Part shown: piece by piece, positions 8,397-16,809 of the stretch
Layout of the letters: the number at the start of each line of letters is the position of its first letter
How positions within the stretch are numbered: position 1 is the stretch's first letter
Assembly (NCBI GenBank): GCA_039183635.1
Contig: JBCDBL010000053.1
Location: 1-26,957, forward strand
Origin: JBCDBL01 sp039183635
GTDB taxonomy: Bacteria; Pseudomonadota; Alphaproteobacteria; Caulobacterales; Parvularculaceae
Reading direction: 5' to 3'
DNA: 26,957 nucleotides
The notes under the pieces: model-generated
Told to the model about the DNA's origin: nothing
The model's database searches: none
The model's input: only the letters and a program-made list of their open reading frames with translations
Made by a program: the position numbers and the translations under genes

Positions 8397-9137
8397 ATGC
8401 GTCTTGACGGTAAAACGGCCATCGTCACCGGCGGCGCTTCGGGCTTCGGCGCGGGCATTGTCCGAACCTTTGTTAAGGAAGGCGCCCGGGTGATGGTCGC
8501 CGACATCAACAAGGACGCGGCGGCGGCTTTGGCGTCGGACCTCGGCGTTGCGTCCTGCGCCGTCGATGTCGCCGACGGAGCCAGTGTCGCTGCGATGGCC
8601 GCCGCGGCGCGCGAAGCGTTCGGGGAAATTGATATTCTCGTCAACAACGCCGGCGTCGGTCATCCGCCCCAGGCGATGGAGGATGTGGACGAGGCGACCT
8701 TCGACCGGATTTTCGCCGTCAACGGAAAGTCCGTTTACCTGATGGCGCGCCACATCGTCCCGCATATGAAAAAGGCGCGGCGCGGCGCGATCTTGAACGT
8801 CGCCTCCACGGGCGGGGTCAGCCCCCGGCCCAATCTCGCTTGGTACAACGCCTCCAAGGGATGGATGATCACCGCCACGAAGGCCATGGCGGCGGAGCTC
8901 GCCCCCTTCGGCGTGCGGGCGAACGCCATCAACCCCGTCGCCGGGGAGACCCCGCTGCTCAAAACCTTCATGGGGGAGGACACGCCGGAGGTGCGGGCGA
9001 AGTTTCTCGCCACCATCCCCCTCGGCCGGTTTTCAACGCCGGAGGATATGGGCGCGGCGGCGGCGTTTCTTTGCTCCGACGAAGCGGCTATGATCACCGG
9101 CGTCGCCCTCGAAGTCGACGGCGGGCGCTGCATTTAA
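8397..9137 (+). CDS. SDR-family oxidoreductase (classical short-chain dehydrogenase)
   Basis: 246 aa. Rossmann glycine motif TGGASGFG near residue 12, acidic ADIN at the end of the second strand (points to NAD rather than NADP), NNAG, catalytic Ser137 (NVASTGG), Tyr150 and Lys154 (YNASK), and INPVAGET after strand six. A strong Shine-Dalgarno AAGGAGG (8384-8390) overlaps the aldehyde dehydrogenase stop. With the neighbouring aldehyde dehydrogenase it could carry out a two-step alcohol-to-acid oxidation, or act on a hydroxy-acid; this is inference from context. Confidence 0.94.
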   Translation: MRLDGKTAIVTGGASGFGAGIVRTFVKEGARVMVADINKDAAAALASDLGVASCAVDVADGASVAAMAAAAREAFGEIDILVNNAGVGHPPQAMEDVDEATFDRIFAVNGKSVYLMARHIVPHMKKARRGAILNVASTGGVSPRPNLAWYNASKGWMITATKAMAAELAPFGVRANAINPVAGETPLLKTFMGEDTPEVRAKFLATIPLGRFSTPEDMGAAAAFLCSDEAAMITGVALEVDGGRCI

Positions 9138-9152
9138 AGGACGCGTTGTTTA

Positions 9153-10160
9153 ATGCCGAAACCGGGCCCTCTTAACCTCATCACCGACGTGCCGGGCCTT
9201 TCCGTCGGTCACGCCACGGACGAAAAGGCGGGGACCGGCGTCACCGCGCTGGTCTGCGACGCTTCCTATCCGGCGGCGGCGGACGTGCGCGGCGGCGGGC
9301 CGGGCACCCGGGAGACCCATGTTCTGTCGCCGGAGAACCTTGTCGGCCGGGCCGACGCCGTTGTCTTGTCCGGCGGCTCCGTCTTCGGCCTCGGTGCGGC
9401 GGACGGCGCGACATCCGCGCTGTCCCTGAAGGGCAAGGGCCTCAAAATCGTCGACAGCGGTCCGACGATCCCTATCGTGCCGGCGGCGGTGCTCCACGAT
9501 CTCGCCAATCCCGGGGACAAAAACTGGGGCGACGCGCCGCCCTATCGCGGTCTTGGGGTAAAGGCGGTGGACGCGGCCGCCCGCGAGTTCGCCCTCGGCT
9601 CCGTCGGGGCGGGGCGGGGCGCGATGGCGGGCCTTGTGAAGGGGGGGATCGGCTCGGTCTCCCTTGATCTCGGCGACGGTCTTATTGTCGGCGCGCTCGC
9701 CGCGGCGAATTGCGTCGGATCGGCCCTGCTGCCGGACGGAGAGACGTTTTACGCCTGGCCCTATGAAATCGACGGGGAGTTCGGCGGCCATCGGCCTGCG
9801 GATGACTTCGACCTCAGCGATCCGTTTCCGGACCTCTCCCGCCTCAGCGCCGGGGGCCGCATCAAGGCCGGCGCCAACACCACGCTGGCGGTCGTCGCAA
9901 CGTCCGCGGATCTCACGACCGCCGAATGCCAACGCCTCGCCATGATGGCCCAGGACGGGATCGCCCGCGCCGTCCGGCCCGCCCATGCGCCCTTTGACGG
10001 CGATGTCGCCTTCGCCCTCGCCACGGGCGCCGCGAAAATCGCTGCAGCGGAGGAGGGAGCGGTTCGGCCTATGACCCTCGCCCGTATAGGCTCCGCCGCC
10101 GCCGATTGCCTCGCCAGGGCGATCGCCAGGGCCGTTTACGCCGCGCGGGACGTCGGATAA
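9153..10160 (+). CDS. P1-family self-processing peptidase/amidase (DmpA/NylC type)
   Basis: 335 aa, matching the P1 family of N-terminal-nucleophile hydrolases (L-aminopeptidase/D-esterase DmpA, nylon-oligomer hydrolase NylC). N-terminal NLITDVPGLSVGHA, then GGGPGTRETH, VVLSGGSVFGL, GDKNWG and GAGRGAMAG are family marks. The processing site is GANTTLAVVAT: by analogy with NylC, cleavage falls between Asn242 and Thr243, making Thr243 the nucleophile of the small subunit. AANCVGSALLPDG occupies the conserved strand before it. SD-like aaagga lies 11 bases upstream of the ATG and the gene starts 15 bases after the SDR stop. It ends the catabolic cluster and gives it a second amide-bond hydrolase beside the M20 enzyme. 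Confidence 0.92.
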   Translation: MPKPGPLNLITDVPGLSVGHATDEKAGTGVTALVCDASYPAAADVRGGGPGTRETHVLSPENLVGRADAVVLSGGSVFGLGAADGATSALSLKGKGLKIVDSGPTIPIVPAAVLHDLANPGDKNWGDAPPYRGLGVKAVDAAAREFALGSVGAGRGAMAGLVKGGIGSVSLDLGDGLIVGALAAANCVGSALLPDGETFYAWPYEIDGEFGGHRPADDFDLSDPFPDLSRLSAGGRIKAGANTTLAVVATSADLTTAECQRLAMMAQDGIARAVRPAHAPFDGDVAFALATGAAKIAAAEEGAVRPMTLARIGSAAADCLARAIARAVYAARDVG

Positions 10161-10400
10161 TCCGGCTTTACAACGCTGCGGAAAGACTTCGCTGAGGCAA
10201 ACTCAAGGCATGCCATCCTTACGGTTGTCATAAATCTCCAAGGTCAGGACGGAATGGACAACCTATTAAAAGAGTATAGCGAGCGTCTTTCGACGAACGA
10301 AAAGCGGATAAGCAAGTACGAATGATTTGCAATCTCATATGGATGGTGCAAGCTGGAATGCGGCGGTCATCGTCAAGCGTGTTTCCCGCTAACAAATCCT
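10161..10400. other. Intergenic gap separating catabolic cluster and siderophore ABC genes
   Basis: 240 bases with less extreme composition than the cluster before it. No clear terminator. A 23-codon open frame (10255-10326, MDNLLKEYSERL...) has no recognisable relative and is probably chance. The promoter of the ABC pair should lie here. The AT-rich stretch around 10323-10342 is a possible iron-regulator site, but I could not match it to a defined box. Confidence 0.4.
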
Positions 10401-12221
10401 ATGAGAGCAATTGAAGTGAGCAGCACCGCAAATTTAAGCAGCGCCCCGACCGAAACTAAGGAACAAGGCCTGTGGCAGATCATCTCTCCAGTCAACCGGG
10501 AGATCTACACCGGCATGGCCATTTCATTGTTGAGCCTCATCGCATGGCTCGGCTCGATTATGCTGTTTCTGCCGATTGGGCGGGAAATTCTCACTGCTTC
10601 GCCGGACCCGGACAGGCTCCGGTTGCTGTTCGGCGCCGGTTTCGGCTTGGTGGCGTTGTCCTTCGTTTGCCGGGTGCTATCGTTCAGGATTTCTCATCTC
10701 GGCGCCTTTCGGCTCGAACAAATTCTACGGACCGAACTTACGACGCGGTTGGCGAAGGCGCCTTTAGGCTACGTTGTAAACGCGGGCTCGGGCGCATTGA
10801 AGAAGATCGTCCTGGATGATGTGCGCGCGCTGCATGCATTCGTCGCAGACAGCACGCCGCTTTTCGCGAAGACGTTTTCAGCGCCGGTGCTGGGCGTCCT
10901 CCTGATGCTTGTTCTGGATTGGCGTCTGGCGCTGTTGTCGCTGGCGCTGTTTCCCGTAGGGATGATCGGCATGTTCTTCGCGTTTCGCGATTACGATGTC
11001 GCACGGCAAAAAGTCGATCAAGCTACGGAGCGTATCAATGGGGTGATCAACGAATACGTCCAGGGCATGCATGTTGTGCGCACCTTCGATGACGGGTCCA
11101 GCTCTTTTCAGCGGTATCGCGCGGCGCTTAACGACGCCACTGAGAGCATGCGTGAATGGACCGCGCACTCGCAGAACGGTGCGTTTATCGCGCGCACCCT
11201 TTTTGCGTCCCTGCCCACGGTGCTTCTGCTGCTGGCTGTCGGGATTCCAATGCATCTCCAGGGCATGATCGAACTTCCAATTTTGATGATGTTTCTGCTC
11301 CTCGCCCCGACGGTAACAGAATCGATCATACCCATCGTCTGGCTGCAACAGCTGCTTCAGAACGCGAGTGCGGCTGTGAAGCGCATCGGGCAATTGCGCA
11401 ACGTGGCGCTCATTCCCGAGGTGTCTGAAGGGCGGGCGCCCCTCGATGCATCTGTGGAGTTGAAAAACGTCACCTTTCGTTACGACGGGCGCGAAGACAA
11501 CGCGCTGACCGACGTCAGCATTAAGATGGAAGCCGGCACGGTAACGGCGCTTGTCGGTGCGTCGGGCGCAGGAAAAAGCACTGTCGCCCAGCTGATTCCC
11601 CGCTTCTGGGACGTTGATGAAGGTCAGGTGCTGGTTGGCGGCGTTGACGTGCGCGAGATGACGTCCGACCAGCTGATGGGATCTGTGGCGTTCGTTTTTC
11701 AATCTCCGTTCCTGCTCAGCGATACGATCAAGAACAATATCAGGCTCGGCAAACCCGACGCCAGCGATGAGGAGGTCGAAGCAGCCGCAGTCGCTGCGCA
11801 GGCCCATGACTTCATTATGACGGAACTGCCCAATGGATACGACACGGTCGTCGGCGAGCGCGGGTCAAGCCTGTCGGGCGGCCAGCGGCAACGCATTACG
11901 ATCGCCCGGGCTATTCTGCAGGACGCGCCGATTGTCGTGCTTGACGAAGCGACCGCGTTCGCCGATCCGGACAATGAGGCCAAGATCCATCGAGCATTGG
12001 CGGAGCTTGCGCGCGGTAAAACTCTTATTGTTGTTGCACACCGACTATCGACCATCACCGATGCACACCAGATTGCCGTGCTGGACAAGGGACGGGTGGT
12101 GGAGTGCGGCGATCACGACGCGCTGCTGGCGGCCGGGGGGCGGTACGCCAAGCTGTGGTCGCACTTCGAGCGGGCTCAGGGGTGGGGCCTGCGTGTCGTG
12201 CAACGCGAGTTGGTGAGTTAG
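10401..12221 (+). CDS. Siderophore-type ABC half-transporter, YbtP/IrtA-like
   Basis: 606 aa: a type-IV exporter-fold membrane domain (about residues 35-330, helices such as LLSLIAWLGSIMLFL and VLGVLLMLVLDWRLALLSLALF) followed by an ATPase domain. Walker A GASGAGKS 386-393, signature LSGGQRQR near 491, then IVVLDEATAFADPDNEAK. The DEATAFAD form of Walker B/D-loop is characteristic of the YbtPQ/IrtAB branch, which has exporter architecture yet imports ferric siderophores. The ATG at 10401 lacks a good Shine-Dalgarno; a GTG at 10416 is an alternative. The partner gene follows after 11 bases, implying a heterodimer. The convergent FecI/FecR/TonB receptor supports an iron-uptake role. Confidence 0.88.
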   Translation: MRAIEVSSTANLSSAPTETKEQGLWQIISPVNREIYTGMAISLLSLIAWLGSIMLFLPIGREILTASPDPDRLRLLFGAGFGLVALSFVCRVLSFRISHLGAFRLEQILRTELTTRLAKAPLGYVVNAGSGALKKIVLDDVRALHAFVADSTPLFAKTFSAPVLGVLLMLVLDWRLALLSLALFPVGMIGMFFAFRDYDVARQKVDQATERINGVINEYVQGMHVVRTFDDGSSSFQRYRAALNDATESMREWTAHSQNGAFIARTLFASLPTVLLLLAVGIPMHLQGMIELPILMMFLLLAPTVTESIIPIVWLQQLLQNASAAVKRIGQLRNVALIPEVSEGRAPLDASVELKNVTFRYDGREDNALTDVSIKMEAGTVTALVGASGAGKSTVAQLIPRFWDVDEGQVLVGGVDVREMTSDQLMGSVAFVFQSPFLLSDTIKNNIRLGKPDASDEEVEAAAVAAQAHDFIMTELPNGYDTVVGERGSSLSGGQRQRITIARAILQDAPIVVLDEATAFADPDNEAKIHRALAELARGKTLIVVAHRLSTITDAHQIAVLDKGRVVECGDHDALLAAGGRYAKLWSHFERAQGWGLRVVQRELVS

Positions 12222-12232
12222 CGGGGACGGTC

Positions 12233-13990
12233 ATGATCGAGACATTTCGCAATATGGTGCAGGTGTGCGGAACAAAAGCCGACGTCATGCGCGGGGCATT
12301 GATGTACGCCACTCTGGCGTCGGTCGCTCAGGGCCTTGCATATGCGCTGCTGTTCCCGTTGTTCGCCGCGCTGGCCGCGTCTTCCTCCGAGGCCTGGTGG
12401 TATCTTGGCGGCATCTTAGTCCTGGTGCTGCTCGATGCGTTGTTTCGGTTGGGCGAGTCGCGGGGCGGATGGCGCGTTTACATCGAAGTCTCCGACGAGA
12501 CGCGGACGACGCTCGGCGAGCAGCTGAAGCGCATGCCGCTGGAGCAGCTCGCCAAGCGCCAGACTGGCGACCTCAATAGCGTGCTCACGGGAAATGTGAA
12601 CGATGTGGTGTCCATTGCAGGGGGGCTCTACGGGATCGTCATCAACACCATAACGGCGCCCAGCGTGACGATCATTGCGACTTTTTTCATCGACTGGCGT
12701 TTGGCTCTTGCAATGCTGGCCATCTTTCCCATGGCTGTGCCCGTCTATCGCATTATCCGCGCCGCCGCTGCGCGTGAAAACAGGATTTCGCTTGCAGCGC
12801 ATGCAGATGCGGCGTCCCACATTGTAGAGTATACGCAAGGGTTAAGCGTGTTGCGGGCGACCCGACAAGTCGGTCAGCAGTCAGAGCGGTTACAAGCATC
12901 GCTTGCACGCTTGCGCGATGCGCAGGCTGCGGGAACCAAACTGGGCACGCTGCCAAGCATTCTTATGTCCGCATTGGTTCAAATGGGGATCCTGGCGATA
13001 ACCGCCCTGGCCATTGCTTTTGTACTCGGCGATACGCTGAGCGTGGCCGCTGTCCTTGCCCTGATTGTTGTCGCCGTGCGGTTCAGCGAGCCATTGGCGC
13101 TGTTCGCCAACATGTCTTCAATGTTTGATTTCATGGAGGCGGCCATCGATCGCATCAGCGAGCTGCTGGCCGTCGCACCCTTGCCGCAAGCGCCGGGAGA
13201 GGGGAGTGCTGCAGGCGCCCATGTCGCCTTTGAGAATGTAACGTTCGCCTATGACCAAAGCGACGAGCCGGTGCTGCGCGATGTCACGCTTGAGGCGCCC
13301 GAACGCAGTCTGACAGCCTTGGTGGGCTCCTCCGGGAGCGGAAAGACCACCATCACCAGGCTCCTCACGCGGTTCGCCGATCCGCAAGCCGGTGCAATCA
13401 CGATCGGCGGCGCGGATGTGCGCGCCATGACCCAGACGGACCTCATGCGTCATTTCTCGGTCGTCTTTCAGGACGTTTACCTCTTCGATGACACGATTGA
13501 GGAGAATATTCGCATTGCGAAGCCTGACGCCTCCCATGAGGAGATCGTGGCCGCGGCGATGGCCGCCAATTGCCACGACTTTATTTCCGCTTTGCCAAAC
13601 GGCTATACGACGGGCGTCGGAGAAATCGGCGGCGCGTTGTCCGGCGGGGAGCGCCAGCGCATATCGATCGCACGTGCGATCCTTAAAGACAGTCCCATCG
13701 TCATCCTGGATGAACCCACTTCCGCTCTTGATACGGAAAGTGAAGTCGCGGTTCAGAAAGCCATTGATACGCTTGTCCGTGACAAGACAGTCCTGGTCAT
13801 CGCCCACCGCCTCTCCACGGTTGTCGCAGCTGATAAAATCATTGTGCTTGAAGCTGGACGGATCATTGAGCAAGGCAGGCACGACCAGTTGTTGGCCAGC
13901 GGCGGGCGCTACGCGCAGATGTGGCGTGCGCAGCAAGCAGTGCGTCACTGGCGGATTACCGACAGCCCGGCAGCGCAGAATCCAGCATAA
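12233..13990 (+). CDS. Siderophore-type ABC half-transporter, YbtQ/IrtB-like
   Basis: 585 aa from the ATG at 12233, preceded by GGGGA at six bases. The frame is open further upstream, but that part overlaps the previous gene and is not needed. Membrane domain about residues 20-310, then ATPase domain with Walker A GSSGSGKT near 365, signature LSGGERQR at about 469, Walker B IVILDEPTSALD and switch His in IAHRLST. It pairs with the preceding half-transporter as the second subunit of an inner-membrane siderophore importer; an efflux role cannot be excluded from sequence alone. A T-run hairpin downstream ends the transcript. Confidence 0.88.
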   Translation: MIETFRNMVQVCGTKADVMRGALMYATLASVAQGLAYALLFPLFAALAASSSEAWWYLGGILVLVLLDALFRLGESRGGWRVYIEVSDETRTTLGEQLKRMPLEQLAKRQTGDLNSVLTGNVNDVVSIAGGLYGIVINTITAPSVTIIATFFIDWRLALAMLAIFPMAVPVYRIIRAAAARENRISLAAHADAASHIVEYTQGLSVLRATRQVGQQSERLQASLARLRDAQAAGTKLGTLPSILMSALVQMGILAITALAIAFVLGDTLSVAAVLALIVVAVRFSEPLALFANMSSMFDFMEAAIDRISELLAVAPLPQAPGEGSAAGAHVAFENVTFAYDQSDEPVLRDVTLEAPERSLTALVGSSGSGKTTITRLLTRFADPQAGAITIGGADVRAMTQTDLMRHFSVVFQDVYLFDDTIEENIRIAKPDASHEEIVAAAMAANCHDFISALPNGYTTGVGEIGGALSGGERQRISIARAILKDSPIVILDEPTSALDTESEVAVQKAIDTLVRDKTVLVIAHRLSTVVAADKIIVLEAGRIIEQGRHDQLLASGGRYAQMWRAQQAVRHWRITDSPAAQNPA

Positions 13991-14025
13991 GCCGTCATGA
14001 AACTTATGAACCAGATGGCGATATG

Positions 14026-14095
14026 AGTATGCTAAGGCATACTGACCCGCATGTCGCTGTGCTGCTGCGTTTAAAGGAGGCGGGTCAGCTTTTTT
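14026..14095 (+). terminator. Rho-independent terminator of the ABC pair
   Basis: A 9-bp perfect stem CTGACCCGC (14042-14050) with GCGGGTCAG (14080-14088) is followed by CT and a run of T to 14095. A smaller hairpin AGTATGC-taag-GCATACT (14026-14043) abuts it and competes for the first bases. The 29-base loop is longer than usual. Confidence 0.6.
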
Positions 14096-14178
14096 GAAAG
14101 CTCCGACCCACCGATGCAGCGTCAAATTTAGATCGCCGGACTTTTATTCGTGCGCATGTTGTACCCATACGAAAGAAG

Positions 14179-14262
14179 CGTCATCCTAGCGAAAGCTGGG
14201 ATGTGAGGGGCGGCATACTCCGAGCAAGCGGCCCCTGGATCCTGACTTTCGTTAGGATAACG
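14179..14262. repeat. 84-bp palindromic repeat (REP/hairpin element)
   Basis: Imperfect 17-bp terminal inverted repeats (14179-14195 and 14246-14262; 15 of 17 paired) with an inner GGGGC/GCCCC pairing. The ends, TCATCCTAGCGAAAG and CTTTCGTTAGGATAA, resemble widespread intergenic elements of the form TCATCC-AGCGAAAGCTGGGAT seen in alphaproteobacteria. It lies between two convergent gene sets. Together with the terminator it accounts for the roughly 320 gene-free bases here. Confidence 0.65.
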
Positions 14263-14308
14263 ATGATCTTTGTTGAAAGTTATGCTGTACGATTAAAAGT
14301 CCGAAGCT

Positions 14309-16681
14309 CTAGAATTGTAACCGAATGCCGCCGCCAAACGTTCGCGGTGCGCCGGCGAAGGCGAATTGACCGCCGGCGGATACGTTGGTGACATAGAATT
14401 CGTCAAAAAGATTTTCCACATAGCCGTAAACCTCGGCCGGACCAAAGGTGTAGCCAGCGCTTAGATTGGCGACAAACACATCATCAACGACCTCATTCGG
14501 GTCGGCGCCAGTGTCGCTTGTATATTCATCTGCATATCGAACTTGTGCTGATATAAACAGATCTTCAACAGGCCTATATGTGGCGCCGAAGTACGCAGTG
14601 ACAGGCGGAGATGATCCAAACTCCCGCCGCTCGAACACGCCATCACCGTTCAATTCTTCAAGACGCGTTTCAAGCAACCCCAAACTTGCGAAGAAGGAAA
14701 GTTTCTCTGTCGCATCGAATTCCACCTCTGCTTCAAGGCCGTATGTGAACGCAACATCTATGTTGTCAATATCGAAAACCGCTGAAGGGATCGGTGTAAA
14801 TCCAATCAGAGTAACAAGCTGGAAGTCATCATAGTCCAGGTAGAAAATATTTCCGCCGAAACGCAGCTTGCCATCCAGTACAGATGCTCTGGTGAAAAGT
14901 TCGTATGTCCAAGCGCCCTCATCCTCGAACTCGGTCACCATGCCGCCGCCGGGGTTGACCGGAGAAGCCGGAAGCACATTTGGCACAATACCGCCCGGGT
15001 TCGTCCCCCGGGACGCCAGAACGCCGACACGCACGTCGTCTGTAAAATCATAGGCAATTTCAAGCTGCGGAAGAAACGCTTCATACACGCCTTCAAAATC
15101 AAACTCGACCAGCGGAAACGTTGGAACTGGAATTTGGAAAGAACCGATACGGTCTTGTGTATCGCGTTGGTAACGAAGGGCTGCGGTTAACGATAACTTG
15201 TCCGTCAACGAACCGGTGGCGACTGCGTATATCCCCAAACTCGTCTGGGTATCCTCAAGACCGACGCTGCCCAGGGCCGGTGCGTCATTTTCCTCATCCT
15301 TCTGGAAGTAATACACCCCGGCAAGGCCGGAAACTCTCCCGTCTTGAGGCTCGTACTTTAAGATCGTTTCATTGGAGAATTGAGCGCCATCAATAGTTGA
15401 CGCCGCTTTGGGCGCCCTTGTTGCGTCATTAAAGGTGATTTGAAAATCCGAATACGTTGTTTGGTTTGTCAGCTCAAAATCCGAACCAAATTCATAGGCG
15501 AGGTCCAGCACCCCGTACGTACTCCTCGTTTCGACCCGAAAACGACCGTCAATTCCCGGCGATCGGGGGATAAGGTCCTCGAACGGGGGGATGATCTGAC
15601 GCAAGCTCGGTTGGAAGCTTTCAGTGTGTGACAGGGTCAGCTTAGCTGAAAAGTCCGGCATCTCGTTTGGTTCGAAAAGCAGCTTTGACCTTAGATTGAA
15701 TGATTCCACTTGCCGCGGGTCACGCCTGAAATCATCTCCGCTGAGGTCTGTAAGGCTTGGGTCGCCGAATTTCTCAAAAACCTCTCCCCGCTGGAGATCG
15801 CCAGTCACGCGAACGGCAAGCTGATCATCGACAAGCGGGCCGGACACAAATCCGGCGATGCGCCTCCCTTCAAAGTTTGATGCTTCGGCGCGAAGTCCGG
15901 CTTCGAACTCGTACGTTGGGTCTTTTGTGAAAACGAAAATCGACCCGGCGATATTGTTGGCGCCCTGCACCGATGTTTGCGGGCCGCGAAATATCTCTAC
16001 CTGGTCAATATCGTAGAGGTTTGTTGCGCCGAAAACATATTCGTTGAAGGTAATGACGCGACCATCAACGATGGTCGTGGCCCTTGGCCGCGCCCCGCCG
16101 GTGATCGCATCGGTGCCGCTTAACGGTCCGTTACTGTCCGTTCCCCGGATGGTAGGCGCCTGGTTTCCTGCGCCAATGGTGATGTTGGGCGTGAAGTCCA
16201 GAAGATTGTTGATATCTCCCGCACCGGGCGTACGCCGTAAATCTTCCTCCGTAAAAACGTTTACTGACGAAGGCGTTTCAAACTCTGAACGCACAAGCCG
16301 CTGGCCGCGCACCACGATAATATCGGTCAGCTCTGCTGAAGCGGCGGCGTTTAGCGCCGTTATAACAAAACGCCCGCCATCGCTTTGAGAAACCTGCAAA
16401 CCCGACCCATCGAGCGCCTGCGCCAGCGCTTGCTCGGCGGTAAGCGCTCCCGACACAGAGGGCGATGTCTTTCCAAGGGTCAGCTCTTCGGCCGCAATGA
16501 CGGTGACGCCGTATGCGCGCCCAATAGCGACCAGTGCTTCGGCCAGAGGGCGCGAGGACACCTCGATCTGGCGGGCCTCCCCCGATTGAGCAATAACGGG
16601 CGTCGTCACCGCGGCGATGGTTGTAACGGACGCCGCAGCCAGCAAAGTCCGGACGATACTCGTTCGAATGGTTGGTGTCAT
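14309..16681 (-). CDS. TonB-dependent siderophore receptor with STN signalling domain
   Basis: 790 aa outer-membrane receptor. Signal peptide with cleavage near VIAQSG (about residue 31); STN (secretin/TonB N-terminal) domain about 38-110, which contacts FecR for cell-surface signalling; TonB-box-like DIIVVRG near 119; plug domain about 130-260 with NNLLDFTPNITIGAG and VEIFRGPQTSVQGANNIAG; barrel to a terminal RTFGGGIRLQF ending in Phe. The ATG at 16681 has a good Shine-Dalgarno (GAGAGGGG on the minus strand). It follows FecI and FecR in the same direction, the standard FecIRA order. The ligand is unknown; the nearby YbtPQ-like ABC pair suggests a ferric siderophore. Confidence 0.94.
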   Translation of the reverse strand: MTPTIRTSIVRTLLAAASVTTIAAVTTPVIAQSGEARQIEVSSRPLAEALVAIGRAYGVTVIAAEELTLGKTSPSVSGALTAEQALAQALDGSGLQVSQSDGGRFVITALNAAASAELTDIIVVRGQRLVRSEFETPSSVNVFTEEDLRRTPGAGDINNLLDFTPNITIGAGNQAPTIRGTDSNGPLSGTDAITGGARPRATTIVDGRVITFNEYVFGATNLYDIDQVEIFRGPQTSVQGANNIAGSIFVFTKDPTYEFEAGLRAEASNFEGRRIAGFVSGPLVDDQLAVRVTGDLQRGEVFEKFGDPSLTDLSGDDFRRDPRQVESFNLRSKLLFEPNEMPDFSAKLTLSHTESFQPSLRQIIPPFEDLIPRSPGIDGRFRVETRSTYGVLDLAYEFGSDFELTNQTTYSDFQITFNDATRAPKAASTIDGAQFSNETILKYEPQDGRVSGLAGVYYFQKDEENDAPALGSVGLEDTQTSLGIYAVATGSLTDKLSLTAALRYQRDTQDRIGSFQIPVPTFPLVEFDFEGVYEAFLPQLEIAYDFTDDVRVGVLASRGTNPGGIVPNVLPASPVNPGGGMVTEFEDEGAWTYELFTRASVLDGKLRFGGNIFYLDYDDFQLVTLIGFTPIPSAVFDIDNIDVAFTYGLEAEVEFDATEKLSFFASLGLLETRLEELNGDGVFERREFGSSPPVTAYFGATYRPVEDLFISAQVRYADEYTSDTGADPNEVVDDVFVANLSAGYTFGPAEVYGYVENLFDEFYVTNVSAGGQFAFAGAPRTFGGGIRLQF

Positions 16682-16739
16682 TGTGTAGAACCCCTCTCAA
16701 CACGTTTTTGCAACTGAAAATCAATTGCTCTAAAACTAA

Positions 16740-16766
16740 AGACGGGATCCCCACTCAAAAAGTCAC
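16740..16766 (-). promoter_or_regulatory. Candidate ECF (FecI-type) promoter for the receptor
   Basis: On the minus strand GTGAC (16766-16762) and CGTCT (16744-16740) are separated by 17 bases, a spacing usual for ECF sigma promoters with a CGTC-like -10. They lie about 60-85 bases before the receptor ATG, in the 128-base gap after fecR. Assignment rests on pattern only. Confidence 0.3.
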
Positions 16767-16809
16767 ATTGTATTAAGACTTTTTCAGACTTTTGAGGCCG
16801 AACGACAAT

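Noticed and set aside
10255..10326. 23-codon small gene
   Set aside because: No Shine-Dalgarno, no relative recognised; length expected by chance.
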